Both the position numbers and the translations under genes were made by a program. The notes beneath the pieces are model-generated. The model did no database searches. It was not told the origin of the DNA and saw nothing but the letters and a program-made list of their open reading frames with translations. From Candidimonas nitroreducens (lineage in GTDB: Bacteria; Pseudomonadota; Gammaproteobacteria; Burkholderiales; Burkholderiaceae_B), in the NCBI RefSeq assembly GCF_002209565.1, contig NZ_NJIH01000005.1, positions 1-64,000 on the forward strand: a stretch of 64,000 nt of DNA, read 5' to 3'. How positions within the stretch are numbered: the stretch's first letter is position 1; each line of letters opens with the position of its first letter. Of the stretch, positions 27,724-36,358 are shown one piece after another.

Positions 27724-28281
27724 ATGAAAACCGCACAAGAATTGCGCGTTGGCAACGTGGTAATGGTCGGCAACGACCCCCTGGTCGTACAAAAGGCCGA
27801 ATACAACAAATCCGGCCGCAACGCGGCGGTGGTCAAGCTCAAGTTCAAGAACCTGCTGACCGGCTCGGGCAGCGAATCCGTCTACAAGGCCGACGAAAAA
27901 TTCGAGGTCGTGGTGCTCGACCGCAAGGAATGCACCTACTCGTACTTCGCCGACCCGATGTATGTCTTCATGGACGAAGAGTACAACCAGCACGAAGTCG
28001 AAGCCGACAGCATGGGCGATGCGCTGAACTACCTGGAAGAAGGCATGCCGGTGGAAGTGGTGTTCTACGACGGCCGCGCCATCTCGGTCGAGCTGCCCAC
28101 CATCGTGGTGCGCGAAATCACCTACACCGAGCCGGCCGTGCGCGGCGACACCTCGGGCAAGGTGCTCAAGCCCGCCAAGATCAACACCGGCATGGATCTG
28201 AACGTGCCGCTGTTCTGCGCAATCGGCGACAAGATCGAAATCGATACGCGCACCGGCGAATACCGCAGCCGCGTGATGTAA
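27724..28281 (+). CDS. efp: Elongation factor P
   Basis: The 185-residue protein is a full-length EF-P with the three beta-barrel domains ([82 protein letters not shown]). It binds between the P and E sites and relieves stalling at polyproline codons. The loop [12 protein letters not shown] puts arginine at position 32, the residue rhamnosylated by EarP, rather than the lysine used by the EpmA system. The start at 27724 gives the family N-terminus; earlier in-frame codons are not supported. The 118-bp gap after earP includes TTAAAATACTGAG, a possible own promoter. Confidence 0.97.
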   Translation: MKTAQELRVGNVVMVGNDPLVVQKAEYNKSGRNAAVVKLKFKNLLTGSGSESVYKADEKFEVVVLDRKECTYSYFADPMYVFMDEEYNQHEVEADSMGDALNYLEEGMPVEVVFYDGRAISVELPTIVVREITYTEPAVRGDTSGKVLKPAKINTGMDLNVPLFCAIGDKIEIDTRTGEYRSRVM

Positions 28282-28284
28282 GCC

Positions 28285-28305
28285 TGCCGGGCCGCCCGCC
28301 CGGCA
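28285..28305 (+). terminator. Stem-loop after efp
   Basis: TGCCGGGC (28285-28292) and GCCCGGCA (28298-28305) form a perfect 8-bp stem around CGCCC, 3 bp after the efp stop. No T run follows, so it is a plausible but atypical terminator. Confidence 0.5.
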
Positions 28306-28420
28306 CAGAAAACCGGCAAGGCGGGCCGCAGACGCAACTCGCCGTGCCGCCCGCCCCGCTTACAGCTGCGCGCTGCGTTCCGGCAGTGCGGCTGCCGCTT
28401 CAATTGCCGCAGGCAGCGCT

Positions 28421-28891
28421 TTACTGCAGCCTGTCGTCGTCGAGGAAGTCGGGTATGGGCATTACCGTAATGCCCTCTTCCGCCAGCGATGCGCGTTCTT
28501 GCTGCGTGGCCGTGCCGCGTATCGCCCTTTCCTCGGTTTCGCCCGCATGCATGCGCCGCGCCTCGGCGGCGAAGCGATCCCCGACGTTCTCGGTGCTGCG
28601 CACCATCTGGCGCAGCTGGCGCATGATTTCCGCCTGCAGGCGGGCCATCTGGGCGCCCGCCGGCGCCGCCACCGGTACCGCACGCTGCGCGCCCTTGCCG
28701 GCCTCGCCTTCGGGCTTCGCGCCCGTGTTGACGCGCGGGGCCGACAATTTCTTGTCGACCTTGTGGCTGCCGCATACCGGACAGCTCAGCAGGCCGCCGG
28801 CTTGCTGCGATTCATAATTTTCGAGCGAACCGAACCAGCCCTCGAAGACGTGGCCGGACTCGCACTGGAGATCAAAGACTTTCAGGCTCAT
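28421..28891 (-). CDS. DUF1178 family protein
   Basis: The 156-residue protein belongs to the DUF1178 family, found widely in proteobacteria and of unknown function. The N-terminus MSLKVFDLQCESGHVFEGWFGSLENYESQQAGGLLSCPVCGS has a rubredoxin/zinc-ribbon look, with CESGH and a CPVC pair that could bind zinc. After an Ala/Gly-rich linker (residues 50-80) comes the helical TENVGDRFAAEARRMHAGETEERAIRGTAT segment, which is the most characteristic part, and the acidic end GITVMPIPDFLDDD. It faces efp convergently. In this order it lies downstream of the peptide ABC operon, 173 bp away; no gene is seen in that gap. Confidence 0.88.
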   Translation of the reverse strand: MSLKVFDLQCESGHVFEGWFGSLENYESQQAGGLLSCPVCGSHKVDKKLSAPRVNTGAKPEGEAGKGAQRAVPVAAPAGAQMARLQAEIMRQLRQMVRSTENVGDRFAAEARRMHAGETEERAIRGTATQQERASLAEEGITVMPIPDFLDDDRLQ

Positions 28892-29064
28892 GGAAGCAGT
28901 ATGGGGGCATGGCGCCGGATTGCAATAGCGCCGCGGCCCGATCAGGAATTACTTCCACTATAACCGCGAACGCGACAGGGCAAGGCACGGCACGGCAAGA
29001 ACAGCTTGCACCTGTCCCTCGATGCGGGTCGCTACCGGTGCGGCTCCGTCCAAACCTGCGTGCA

Positions 29065-30972
29065 CTACAGGCGCGGCACCGCCCGCAGCAGGTTGCGGGT
29101 GGCTTCGTGCGCGGGATGCAGCAGCACTTGCGCCGCCTCGCCCTGCTCGACGATGCGTCCGGCGTGCATGACCGCGATCTGGTCGGCCAGGTACTCGACC
29201 ACCCCGAAATTGTGGGTGATGAACAGATAGGCAATGCCGCGTTCGCGCTGCAGCTCTTGCAGCAGATCCAGGATCTGCGCCTGCACCGATACGTCCAGAG
29301 CCGACGTGGGTTCGTCGCAGACCAGTACGCGCGGCTCCACCGCCAGTGCCCGCGCGATGGCCAGCCGCTGCCGCTGGCCGCCCGAAAATTCGTGCGGATA
29401 GCGCTGCGCGGCGCCAACCGGCAGGCCGACCCGGTTCAACAATCCGCCGGCGATCGCGGCACGATCGGCTGCGCTCAGGCCGGGCCGCAGCGCCGCCATG
29501 CCTTCCTGCAGGATGTCGCCCACCTGCATGCGCGGATCCAGCGAAGCGTAGGGATCCTGGAACACGATCTGCAAGCGCCGCCGCAGGCCTTTCAGGCGCG
29601 CGCCGCGCGCATCCAGCAGCGTCTCGCCCACGAGTTCGGCCTGCCCCTGCACCTGGGCCTGGCCGTCCAGCAGGCGCAGCAAGGCCTTGGCCACCGTGGT
29701 CTTGCCGCAGCCCGAAGCCCCCAGCAGGGCCAGGGTCTGGCCGGCGCGCAGCTCGAACGAAACGTCTTCGGCCGCCACATGGCCGGGGTCGGCCCGGCGC
29801 AGCAGGCCGCCACGCCGCCTGTAGCGCACCCCCAGGCCATGTACGCGCAAGACGACTTCCCGCCCGACGGCCATGCCGGCGCCTGCGGCCGGCGCGGCAC
29901 TGGCGGCCGGCGTCTGTACCTCTGTCGACCCTGGGGTAGCGGAACGCAGCCGCTCCCGGGCAGCCCCCACGACCGATGCCACTGCATCGGCCTGTACTTC
30001 GCCCTGCCCAGTTGCGGCCGGGCGAAGGCCGGGGGTGGCTGAGGCAGGCTCATCCGGCGCCTGCGCACTGAGCCTGCGGCCGCGCTTGGCATAGCTCGGC
30101 ATGGCGGCAAGCAGTTCGCGCGCATACGGATGCCGCGGATCCGCGAAGAACTGCTGCGCCTCGCGGGCTTCCACGATTTGCCCATGGCGCATCAGGGCCA
30201 CATAGTGAGCCACGTTCCTGACCACGGCCAGGTCGTGCGTGATCAGCAGCATGGCCATGCCCATCTCGCGCTGCATCTGCGCAAGCAGATCCAGGATCTG
30301 CGCCTGCACCGTGACGTCCAGCGCCGTGGTCGGCTCGTCGGCAATCAGCAGCGCCGGCCGCGCGGCCAGCGCCATGGCGATCATGATGCGCTGCTTCTGG
30401 CCGCCGGAAAACTGAAAAGGATAGTCGTCCAGGCGGCGCTGCGGCTCGGCGATGCCGACGCGCGCCAGCCAGCGCACCGCCTGTTCGCGCGCCGCCGCAC
30501 CCCGAACCTCGGTATGCGCGTGCAGCACCTCGAGCAGTTGCCGGCCTATCGTCAGCACCGGATTCAGGCTGGTGGAAGGTTCCTGGAACACCATGCCGAT
30601 GCGCCCGCCGCGTACAGTGCGCATGCGGGACTCGGGCAGCGCGTTCAGTTCCAGCCCTTCGAGCCAGGCCTGGCCTGCGGCGACGCGGCCTGCTTCGGGC
30701 AGCAGGCGCATCAGGGCCAGCGCCGTCATGCTCTTACCGCAGCCCGACTCGCCGACCAGGGCGAAGGTCTGGCCGCGCCGCACACACAGATCCAGCGACC
30801 TGACGACTTCGGCCATGCCCGCTGCGCTGTATACCTGCACCGACAGATCGTGCACAGTCAGGACATCCTCCCCGTGGGAGGGCGCGACCGGTTGACCACC
30901 CTCCTGTCGCTGCGCGACATCCTCCCCGTGGGAGGACGCGCGCCCTCCGGGCGGCCGCGCGGGCGCGCTCAT
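29065..30972 (-). CDS. Dual-domain peptide ABC transporter ATPase (YejF type)
   Basis: The 635-residue protein fuses two ABC ATPase domains, as in YejF. Domain 1 has Walker A GESGCGKS, signature FSGGQKQR and Walker [13 protein letters not shown]. Domain 2 has [17 protein letters not shown] and [12 protein letters not shown]. Both end with the oligopeptide-family C-terminal part ([13 protein letters not shown] and [14 protein letters not shown]). It powers uptake of peptides or similar solutes through the two permeases encoded upstream. An Ala/Pro/Thr-rich linker of about 75 residues joins the domains. The N-terminus has a 30-residue extension with a repeated SHGEDV. The start overlaps the preceding permease stop as ATGA. 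Confidence 0.92.
   Translation of the reverse strand: MSAPARPPGGRASSHGEDVAQRQEGGQPVAPSHGEDVLTVHDLSVQVYSAAGMAEVVRSLDLCVRRGQTFALVGESGCGKSMTALALMRLLPEAGRVAAGQAWLEGLELNALPESRMRTVRGGRIGMVFQEPSTSLNPVLTIGRQLLEVLHAHTEVRGAAAREQAVRWLARVGIAEPQRRLDDYPFQFSGGQKQRIMIAMALAARPALLIADEPTTALDVTVQAQILDLLAQMQREMGMAMLLITHDLAVVRNVAHYVALMRHGQIVEAREAQQFFADPRHPYARELLAAMPSYAKRGRRLSAQAPDEPASATPGLRPAATGQGEVQADAVASVVGAARERLRSATPGSTEVQTPAASAAPAAGAGMAVGREVVLRVHGLGVRYRRRGGLLRRADPGHVAAEDVSFELRAGQTLALLGASGCGKTTVAKALLRLLDGQAQVQGQAELVGETLLDARGARLKGLRRRLQIVFQDPYASLDPRMQVGDILQEGMAALRPGLSAADRAAIAGGLLNRVGLPVGAAQRYPHEFSGGQRQRLAIARALAVEPRVLVCDEPTSALDVSVQAQILDLLQELQRERGIAYLFITHNFGVVEYLADQIAVMHAGRIVEQGEAAQVLLHPAHEATRNLLRAVPRL
30862..30935. 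repeat. Two in-frame copies of a 20-bp hairpin repeat
   Basis: GACATCCTCCCCGTGGGAGG occurs at 30862-30881 and again at 30916-30935, a spacing of 54 bp. Each contains the inverted repeat CCTCCC-CGT-GGGAGG. On the coding strand the copies give SHGEDV twice in the N-terminal extension of the ATPase. Confidence 0.75.
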
Positions 30973-32465
30973 ACCCCATCTCCCGAACGGGCCTGCGCGG
31001 CCGCCCGGGCGCGCCGCGCAAAGCGCGGCAGGCGCGGCCGGTAGCTGCGCATGCGCGGATCGAAGGCCTCTTGCACGGCGTCGGCAAACAGATTGGCCGA
31101 CAGCACCAGCGCCAGCAGGAAAACGAAGGCAGCGGCCAGGTTCCACCAGATCATGGGATCGCGCGACATTTCCAGCCGCGCCGCGTCTATCATGGTACCG
31201 AACGAAGGCGTGCTGGGATCCACCCCTATGCCCAGGTACGACAGCACGGCCTCGTACAGCACCAGGCCCGAAAATTCCAGCACCATGGAAATCAGCACGA
31301 TGTGCATCAGATTGGGCAGCAAGTGGCTGCGCATGATGCGCCAGTGCGACAGGCCGAAAGCACGCGCCGCCTGCACATACTCGAGTTCTCGCAGCTTGAG
31401 CGTCTCGGCGCGCACCAGCCGGCACAGCCCCGCCCAGCCGGTCAGCCCCAGTATCAGGCACAGCATGAACAAGCGCAGGTCGGCGCGCATGGCCACGGTC
31501 GGGAACAGGCCGGAATTATTGTCGATATACACCTGCATCATCAGCACGCAGGCCGCCACCAGCAGCACGCCGGGGATGGAAGTAAGCGTGGTGTAGACGT
31601 ACTGGATGACATCGTCCACCCAACCCTTGAAATAGCCCGCCGAGACGCCGAACACCAGCGCCGGCGGCAGCATGGTGATGGTGGTCAGGGTGCCGATCAC
31701 CAGCGCCGTGCGCACGCTTTTCAGGGACTGCAGCAGCACGTCGTTGCCGCTGCGATCCGTGCCCAGCACGTGATAATCCATGCCCAGCGCCACTGCCATG
31801 CACACCAGCAGGCACAGCACGGCAGCCGTCAGCCACATGGCGCGCCAGGGCGGCGCGGGCCGCCCGTCATGCCCGCCCGGACGCCACCACGAAACCCAGG
31901 CTGCACGCCAGCCAGCGCCCCCCCGGCGCCACCGGCCCCAGGTCAGGGTCAGAGTCAGGGCCAGCATGAGCGCGCAGGCGGCACCGGCCGCCGCCCCCAG
32001 CGCCAGGCGCCGCAGCACGTCGGCGCGGTGATCCGCATCCGCACGCAAGCCGCGGCCGGCGTGCCGCAGCCGCGGGTAGTCGCGCTGCACCCGGCCGCCC
32101 ACCCATTCGTTCTCTTTGGTGAACTGGCGCAGGGCCAAAGGCGCGGAATAGGTTCTTTCGTGCGCGCCTATGCCGGCGGCCGCCAGCAGCGCATCCAGCG
32201 CGGAGCGCGACTCGGGCGCATAGATCGGGCCGGCGGCGCCCGCCTGCTGCGCCAGCCTGGGCCGGTAATGCACCGAATCCAGCAGGCCGACCAGCACGAA
32301 CAGGCCGAGCACGATGGCCGAACACATGGCGGCGGGGCTGTGCCCCACCCTGGCCCAGGCCGAGCGCAAATGCGCCGAACGCCGCACCCGCAGCGCATAC
32401 GCCGCCACCGCCAATACCAGGCAGTAGAGGAAGATGTCGGTCCATAGCGGCGCAAACTGGGGCAT
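30969..32465 (-). CDS. Peptide ABC transporter permease (YejE/OppC type), enlarged
   Basis: The C-terminal 290 residues are a classic OppC/YejE permease: YHVLGTDRSGNDVLLQSLKSVRTALVIG, FGVSAGYFKGWVDDVIQYVYTTLTSIPGVLL, and the ATPase-contact EAA loop ELEYVQAARAFGLSHWRIMRSHLLPNLMHIV, ending with LGIGVDPSTPSFGTMI. The N-terminal 200 residues are unusual. They hold two hydrophobic helices (IFLYCLVLAVAAYAL, MCSAIVLGLFVLVGLLDSV), a periplasmic stretch resembling the external loop of YejE-like proteins, then another helix (ALMLALTLTLTWG) and a Trp/Arg-rich link. At 498 residues it is about 150 longer than YejE. It starts 12 bp after the previous permease stop. Confidence 0.9.
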   Translation of the reverse strand: MPQFAPLWTDIFLYCLVLAVAAYALRVRRSAHLRSAWARVGHSPAAMCSAIVLGLFVLVGLLDSVHYRPRLAQQAGAAGPIYAPESRSALDALLAAAGIGAHERTYSAPLALRQFTKENEWVGGRVQRDYPRLRHAGRGLRADADHRADVLRRLALGAAAGAACALMLALTLTLTWGRWRRGGAGWRAAWVSWWRPGGHDGRPAPPWRAMWLTAAVLCLLVCMAVALGMDYHVLGTDRSGNDVLLQSLKSVRTALVIGTLTTITMLPPALVFGVSAGYFKGWVDDVIQYVYTTLTSIPGVLLVAACVLMMQVYIDNNSGLFPTVAMRADLRLFMLCLILGLTGWAGLCRLVRAETLKLRELEYVQAARAFGLSHWRIMRSHLLPNLMHIVLISMVLEFSGLVLYEAVLSYLGIGVDPSTPSFGTMIDAARLEMSRDPMIWWNLAAAFVFLLALVLSANLFADAVQEAFDPRMRSYRPRLPRFARRARAAAQARSGDGV

Positions 32466-32477
32466 GGTGATCGCGGC

Positions 32478-33455
32478 CTAATCGAAACGCACCCTGGGAT
32501 CGGCCAGGGTATAGGAAATATCGGCCAGGATCAGCCCGACGATATACAGCAGCGAGCCCAGGAACACCATGGCGCGTACGATAGAGAAATCCTGGGCATT
32601 GATGGCGTCTATCGTGTAGCTGCCCAGGCCGGGAATGCCGAAGAACGACTCCGAGATCAGGCTGCCCATGAACAGCAGCGGAATCGCCGAGACCGTGCCC
32701 GTCAGGATGGGCAGCATGGCATTGCGCAGCACGTGGCGCAGCAGTACCGCGCGTTCAGCCAGCCCTTTGGCGCGCGCGGTGCGCACGTAGTCCTTCCCCA
32801 GTTCTTCGAGGAACAGGCTGCGGTAGAAGCGCGACTCGCCGCCCAGCCGCGAGCCGATGCCGACCAGCACCGGCAGCACCAGGAAGCGCAGCCCTTCGCC
32901 GCCGTCCAGGAAGCCCGAGTACGGCACCCAGCGCAGGACTTTGGCAAACAGCCACTGCCCCGCGATGATGTAGAACAGGCTGGAAATAGACAACAGCACC
33001 ACGCAGATCACCACGCCTGAAAAATCCAGCGGCGTGGCCCGGAAATACACCAGCAGCAGCGCGAAACCGATGCACACATACAGGCCCAGCACAAAGGTAG
33101 GCAGCGCCAGCTCCAGGCTTGGCCCCATGCGCTCGCGGATCTGGTGGCCTATGTCCTTGCCCTCGTCGGACAGGCCGAAGTCCAGGCGCAGCAGCGGCAC
33201 CGAGCGCGTGTAGAAGATGGTGTCGGTCCAGCGCGCCGCACCGCTGGCCTGGGCATTGAAGAACAGCGGCTTGTCGTAGTCGTGTTCGGCCTTCCACTTG
33301 TCTATGGCGACCTGGCTGACGCGCTGCCCGCCGATGGCCAGGCGCGCCATGTCGTCCGGCGTATTCACGGTGAAGAACAGGGCGAAGGTCAGCAGGTTCA
33401 CGCCGATCAGCACCAGCACGCCATATGCCAGGCGGCGCAAGATATAGCTCAGCAT
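32478..33455 (-). CDS. Peptide ABC transporter permease (YejB/OppB type)
   Basis: The 325-residue inner-membrane protein begins MLSYILRRLAYGVLVLIGVNLLTFALFF, the standard first helix of OppB/DppB/YejB permeases. It has a periplasmic loop, then five further helices and the EAA loop GKDYVRTARAKGLAERAVLLRHVLRNAMLPILT. The end matches the family (ESFFGIPGLGSYTIDAINAQDFSIVRAMVFLGSLLYIVGLILADISYTLADPRVRF). It pairs with the OppC-type permease encoded next. The start at 33455 overlaps the stop of the binding-protein gene by 7 bp (ATGCTGA), which indicates translational coupling. The longer open frame upstream in this frame is a shadow of that gene. Confidence 0.93.
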   Translation of the reverse strand: MLSYILRRLAYGVLVLIGVNLLTFALFFTVNTPDDMARLAIGGQRVSQVAIDKWKAEHDYDKPLFFNAQASGAARWTDTIFYTRSVPLLRLDFGLSDEGKDIGHQIRERMGPSLELALPTFVLGLYVCIGFALLLVYFRATPLDFSGVVICVVLLSISSLFYIIAGQWLFAKVLRWVPYSGFLDGGEGLRFLVLPVLVGIGSRLGGESRFYRSLFLEELGKDYVRTARAKGLAERAVLLRHVLRNAMLPILTGTVSAIPLLFMGSLISESFFGIPGLGSYTIDAINAQDFSIVRAMVFLGSLLYIVGLILADISYTLADPRVRFD

Positions 33456-35680
33456 GGTTCGTCTCCCGGCGCGGCCGCGCCGTCCAGCGCCGTGGCGCGC
33501 TCGCGGCGCCGTATCACGCGCCAGGCCGGGTACAGGCCCAGCGCCAGCAATGCCAGCAACAGCCACAGCGGCCACCACACCGGCCGGTTCCAGGCGAACA
33601 GGCTTTTTTCCCGCGCGGCCGGATCCAGCCGGTAGTACTGCAGGGCGTCGCGCACCATCTGCGTCGGCTTGGCATTGCCCACCCAGCGCTGATAGGCGCC
33701 GCCCGACTTCGGATAGAAGCCGAACATCCACGGCGCGTCGGCCTGCACGATGGCCACCATGCGATGCACGATGCGGTCTTTCTCGGGGCCGTCGTCCAGC
33801 AGGCGCATGCGCTCGAACAAGCGGTCGTATTCGGGATTGCTGTAATTGGCGGCATTCTCGCCGCCATGCGAGGCCTTGGCATTGGGGCCATAGAGCAGGA
33901 ACAGGAAATTCTCGGGATCGGGATAGTCGGCCACCCAGCCCCACATGAACAACTGCACCGTGCCGTGGCGCATCTTGTCCTGGAAGCGGTTGTAGTCGGT
34001 GGCCCGCACCTCCAGTCCGACCCCGATCGCCGCGAGCTGGCGCCGCATCCAGTCCAGCGAGGCGCTGGAACCCATGCCGCCGGCCGAATCGTAGTGCAGG
34101 ATCAGGGGCGCGCCGGTGCGCGCGTCGCGCCCTCCCGGATAGCCGGCCTCGGCCAACAACTGCCTGGCCTCTTCCAGGGGCCGGCGCTGCGGATGCCCGT
34201 CGCGCAGCGTGTACACATAAGAATCCAGGCCTTGCGGCGCCGCCTGATAGCCGGGGATGCCCGGCGGCAGCGGGCCGTAGGCCACCTGGCCCTGGCCGTT
34301 CTGGAATATGGAGACATACTGTTCCCAGTCGAAGGCGATACTGATGGCCTGGCGCAGCTTGCGGTTCTTCTCTTGCTGCTGCGGCGTGTCGCCGCGCCCC
34401 ACCACCGGGTCGAGCCAGTTGAAGCCCATGTAATAGATCTGCGCCTCGGTGGACGAAGGCAACTGGATGCCGTGGCTTTCGTACAGCGCGGCCTTGTCGG
34501 CGGAATCGGACGCCGCCACGCGCATGGCCACGCCTATGCCGCCACCGTCGAGCTGCGGCACGTCGTAATAGCCCTGCACGAACTTGCCCAGCAGCGGAAT
34601 ACTTTCCTTTTCCATGGAAAAGACGATGCGGTCGATGAACGGCGTGCGCTTGCCGCAGTCGGCCAGCAAGCCCGCCGCGCGATCGGCCGGTTCGCCCTCG
34701 CAAGGATAGGGTTCGCCGCGGAAGTTGGGGTTGCGCGACAGCACGTGGCGCCGATTCTGGATCGACTCGGTCAGCATGTAGGGCCCCGTGCCCACCGGCC
34801 AGGTATTCAGCGACAAGTTGTGGCGCGCCATGCCCGGCTGCTGGTAGAAACGGTCGGCTTCCCAGGGCACCGGCGCCGTGAAGGTCATGGCCAGCCAGTA
34901 CTTGAACTGCGGATACTTGCCTATCACCCGTATGCGCAGGGTGTGCGCGTCCAGCGCCTGCACGCCGTCGAAACCGTAGCGGCGCAGATCCAGCCAGGGA
35001 ACGGGCGCACCGGGCGCGAGCCTGGCGCGCAAGGCACTATCCGCCGCCTTGAGGCGGCCGGCGTATGCCTGCATGCCCACCACGTGCTCGGCCATGATCG
35101 CGTAGGCCGGCGACACTACCCGCGGACTGGCCAGGCGCCGGAAGGCGTATACGTAGTCGTCGGCCGTCAGCTCGCGCGTGCCGGTATGCGCGAAGTCGCC
35201 GATGGCGAACTTGTGCTCCAGGGCCTGCGGCGCCAGGGGCCAGTAGACATAGTGCCCCGAGGCGTCGCGCGCAAAAGCGGGATGGGGCTGGAACAGGATG
35301 CCGGGCTTGATGTGTATGTCGTAGACGCTGGTGGCGACCTCCTGGCCCGGCGCGTCCGGCGGCAGGTGGCGGCCGTTCTTGTCCAGGTAGAACGGCGCGG
35401 CCAGCGCCACCGCGGTGCGCGGCTCCAGCTTGTAGGGCCGCGCCAGATAGGCATAGCGGTACAGGGGCTCGTAGATGGAATAGGTAAACGGCGTTTCGTC
35501 GGTCGAATACGAGCTGGCCGGATCCAGGTATTTGGGCGAGCGCTGCATGAACGCCGTGTACAGGGTGTTCTGGCGCTCGGCGCCCTGGGCGTAGGGGCTG
35601 TTGACCGGCGTACGGCCGCAGGCCGCGAGCAGCGCCAGCAGGCCGGCCGCCACGCCCAGCCGCAGCCCGGGCACTAGCAT
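33449..35680 (-). CDS. Family 5 solute-binding lipoprotein with C-terminal membrane helix
   Basis: This is the binding subunit of the peptide-type importer encoded next. From MLVPGLRLG the product is 743 residues, with a lipobox LAAC after a short signal. Extracellular-binding family 5 features include YSIYEPLYRYAYLARPYKLEPRTA, TADDYVYAFRRLASP, WPVGTGPYMLTESIQNRRHVLSRNPNF and LRQAISIAFDWEQYV. Unusually, the C-terminus has a strong membrane helix (PVWWPLWLLLALLALGLYPAWRVIRRRERA), so the protein would be held both by its lipid and by a helix. That predicts it stays at the inner membrane. Alternative starts at 35716 or 35761 would overlap the nuclease gene. Substrate unknown. Confidence 0.88.
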   Translation of the reverse strand: MLVPGLRLGVAAGLLALLAACGRTPVNSPYAQGAERQNTLYTAFMQRSPKYLDPASSYSTDETPFTYSIYEPLYRYAYLARPYKLEPRTAVALAAPFYLDKNGRHLPPDAPGQEVATSVYDIHIKPGILFQPHPAFARDASGHYVYWPLAPQALEHKFAIGDFAHTGTRELTADDYVYAFRRLASPRVVSPAYAIMAEHVVGMQAYAGRLKAADSALRARLAPGAPVPWLDLRRYGFDGVQALDAHTLRIRVIGKYPQFKYWLAMTFTAPVPWEADRFYQQPGMARHNLSLNTWPVGTGPYMLTESIQNRRHVLSRNPNFRGEPYPCEGEPADRAAGLLADCGKRTPFIDRIVFSMEKESIPLLGKFVQGYYDVPQLDGGGIGVAMRVAASDSADKAALYESHGIQLPSSTEAQIYYMGFNWLDPVVGRGDTPQQQEKNRKLRQAISIAFDWEQYVSIFQNGQGQVAYGPLPPGIPGYQAAPQGLDSYVYTLRDGHPQRRPLEEARQLLAEAGYPGGRDARTGAPLILHYDSAGGMGSSASLDWMRRQLAAIGVGLEVRATDYNRFQDKMRHGTVQLFMWGWVADYPDPENFLFLLYGPNAKASHGGENAANYSNPEYDRLFERMRLLDDGPEKDRIVHRMVAIVQADAPWMFGFYPKSGGAYQRWVGNAKPTQMVRDALQYYRLDPAAREKSLFAWNRPVWWPLWLLLALLALGLYPAWRVIRRRERATALDGAAAPGDEPC

Positions 35681-35691
35681 GCGCCAGCCAT

Positions 35692-36282
35692 TCAGCACTG
35701 TTGTTTCTTCCAGCATTGGTAGCGCCACACCCAGGGCCGCTCGGGACGAGGATCGCGCCACAGGCCCAGGCGCTGGCGCCGCGCCTGCTGCTCGAGGGCC
35801 GGCAGCTGCGGGTCGCGCATGAACCGGCCGCGCCCTTCCATATTGGCCCAGGCCATGCCCGCCGCCACCTGCTCGCGGTTGGCGCTACGGCCGTCGCCCA
35901 GCGGCACATTGCAGACGTCCCTGCCGTACTGGTCGCGCTCGAAGCATTCGAGCCGCAAGGCCTTGCCGGCAACAAGCCCGGCCAGCGCCTTGCGCGAAGC
36001 CTGGGCCATGGACTGCCCCGGCCGGTCGCTGCCCTTGGTGACTTCGGGAGCGTCGATGCTGGCCATGCGTATGCGATGCCGGCGCCCGCCGGCCAGCAGC
36101 GTGAAGGTGTCGCCGTCGGCCACGTGCACGACCCGGCCCGCCAGCGCGTACCGATCCTGCTGCGCGGGCAACGGCGGCGCAGTCGTACGCGCCAGGGCCA
36201 CGCCCGGGCCGGCAGCCGCCAGGGCAAGCGCGGCCGCTGCCAGGCGCCAGTTGCGCGGGGCGAGATCGGCGTAACGTATCAT
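35692..36282 (-). CDS. Exported staphylococcal-nuclease-like thermonuclease
   Basis: The 196-residue protein has a signal peptide (MIRYADLAPRNWRLAAAALALAAAGPGVALA) and an SNase domain. The motifs are VVHVADGDTFTLLAGGRRHRIRMASIDAPE, with the calcium-binding Asp and the first catalytic Arg, then LECFERDQYGRDVCNVPLGDGRSANREQVAAGMAW, with the catalytic Glu and the second Arg. The end is RRQRLGLWRDPRPERPWVWRYQCWKKQQC. It would cut nucleic acids in the periplasm or outside the cell. The ATG at 36282 has a perfect GGAGGAGC ribosome site 2-9 bases upstream. The stop is 11 bp before the binding-protein start, so the genes may be cotranscribed, though their functions appear unrelated. Confidence 0.92.
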   Translation of the reverse strand: MIRYADLAPRNWRLAAAALALAAAGPGVALARTTAPPLPAQQDRYALAGRVVHVADGDTFTLLAGGRRHRIRMASIDAPEVTKGSDRPGQSMAQASRKALAGLVAGKALRLECFERDQYGRDVCNVPLGDGRSANREQVAAGMAWANMEGRGRFMRDPQLPALEQQARRQRLGLWRDPRPERPWVWRYQCWKKQQC

Positions 36283-36358
36283 GCTCCTCCGGAAGAAATA
36301 GACAATGGCACGGTGCCCGGCCGAGCCGGCGGTTCGGCCGGGCTGCGGCAAGCCGCAG

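Noticed and set aside
30862-30935. CRISPR array
   Set aside because: There are only two copies, with a single 34-bp interval, both inside a conserved gene and in frame; there are no cas genes.
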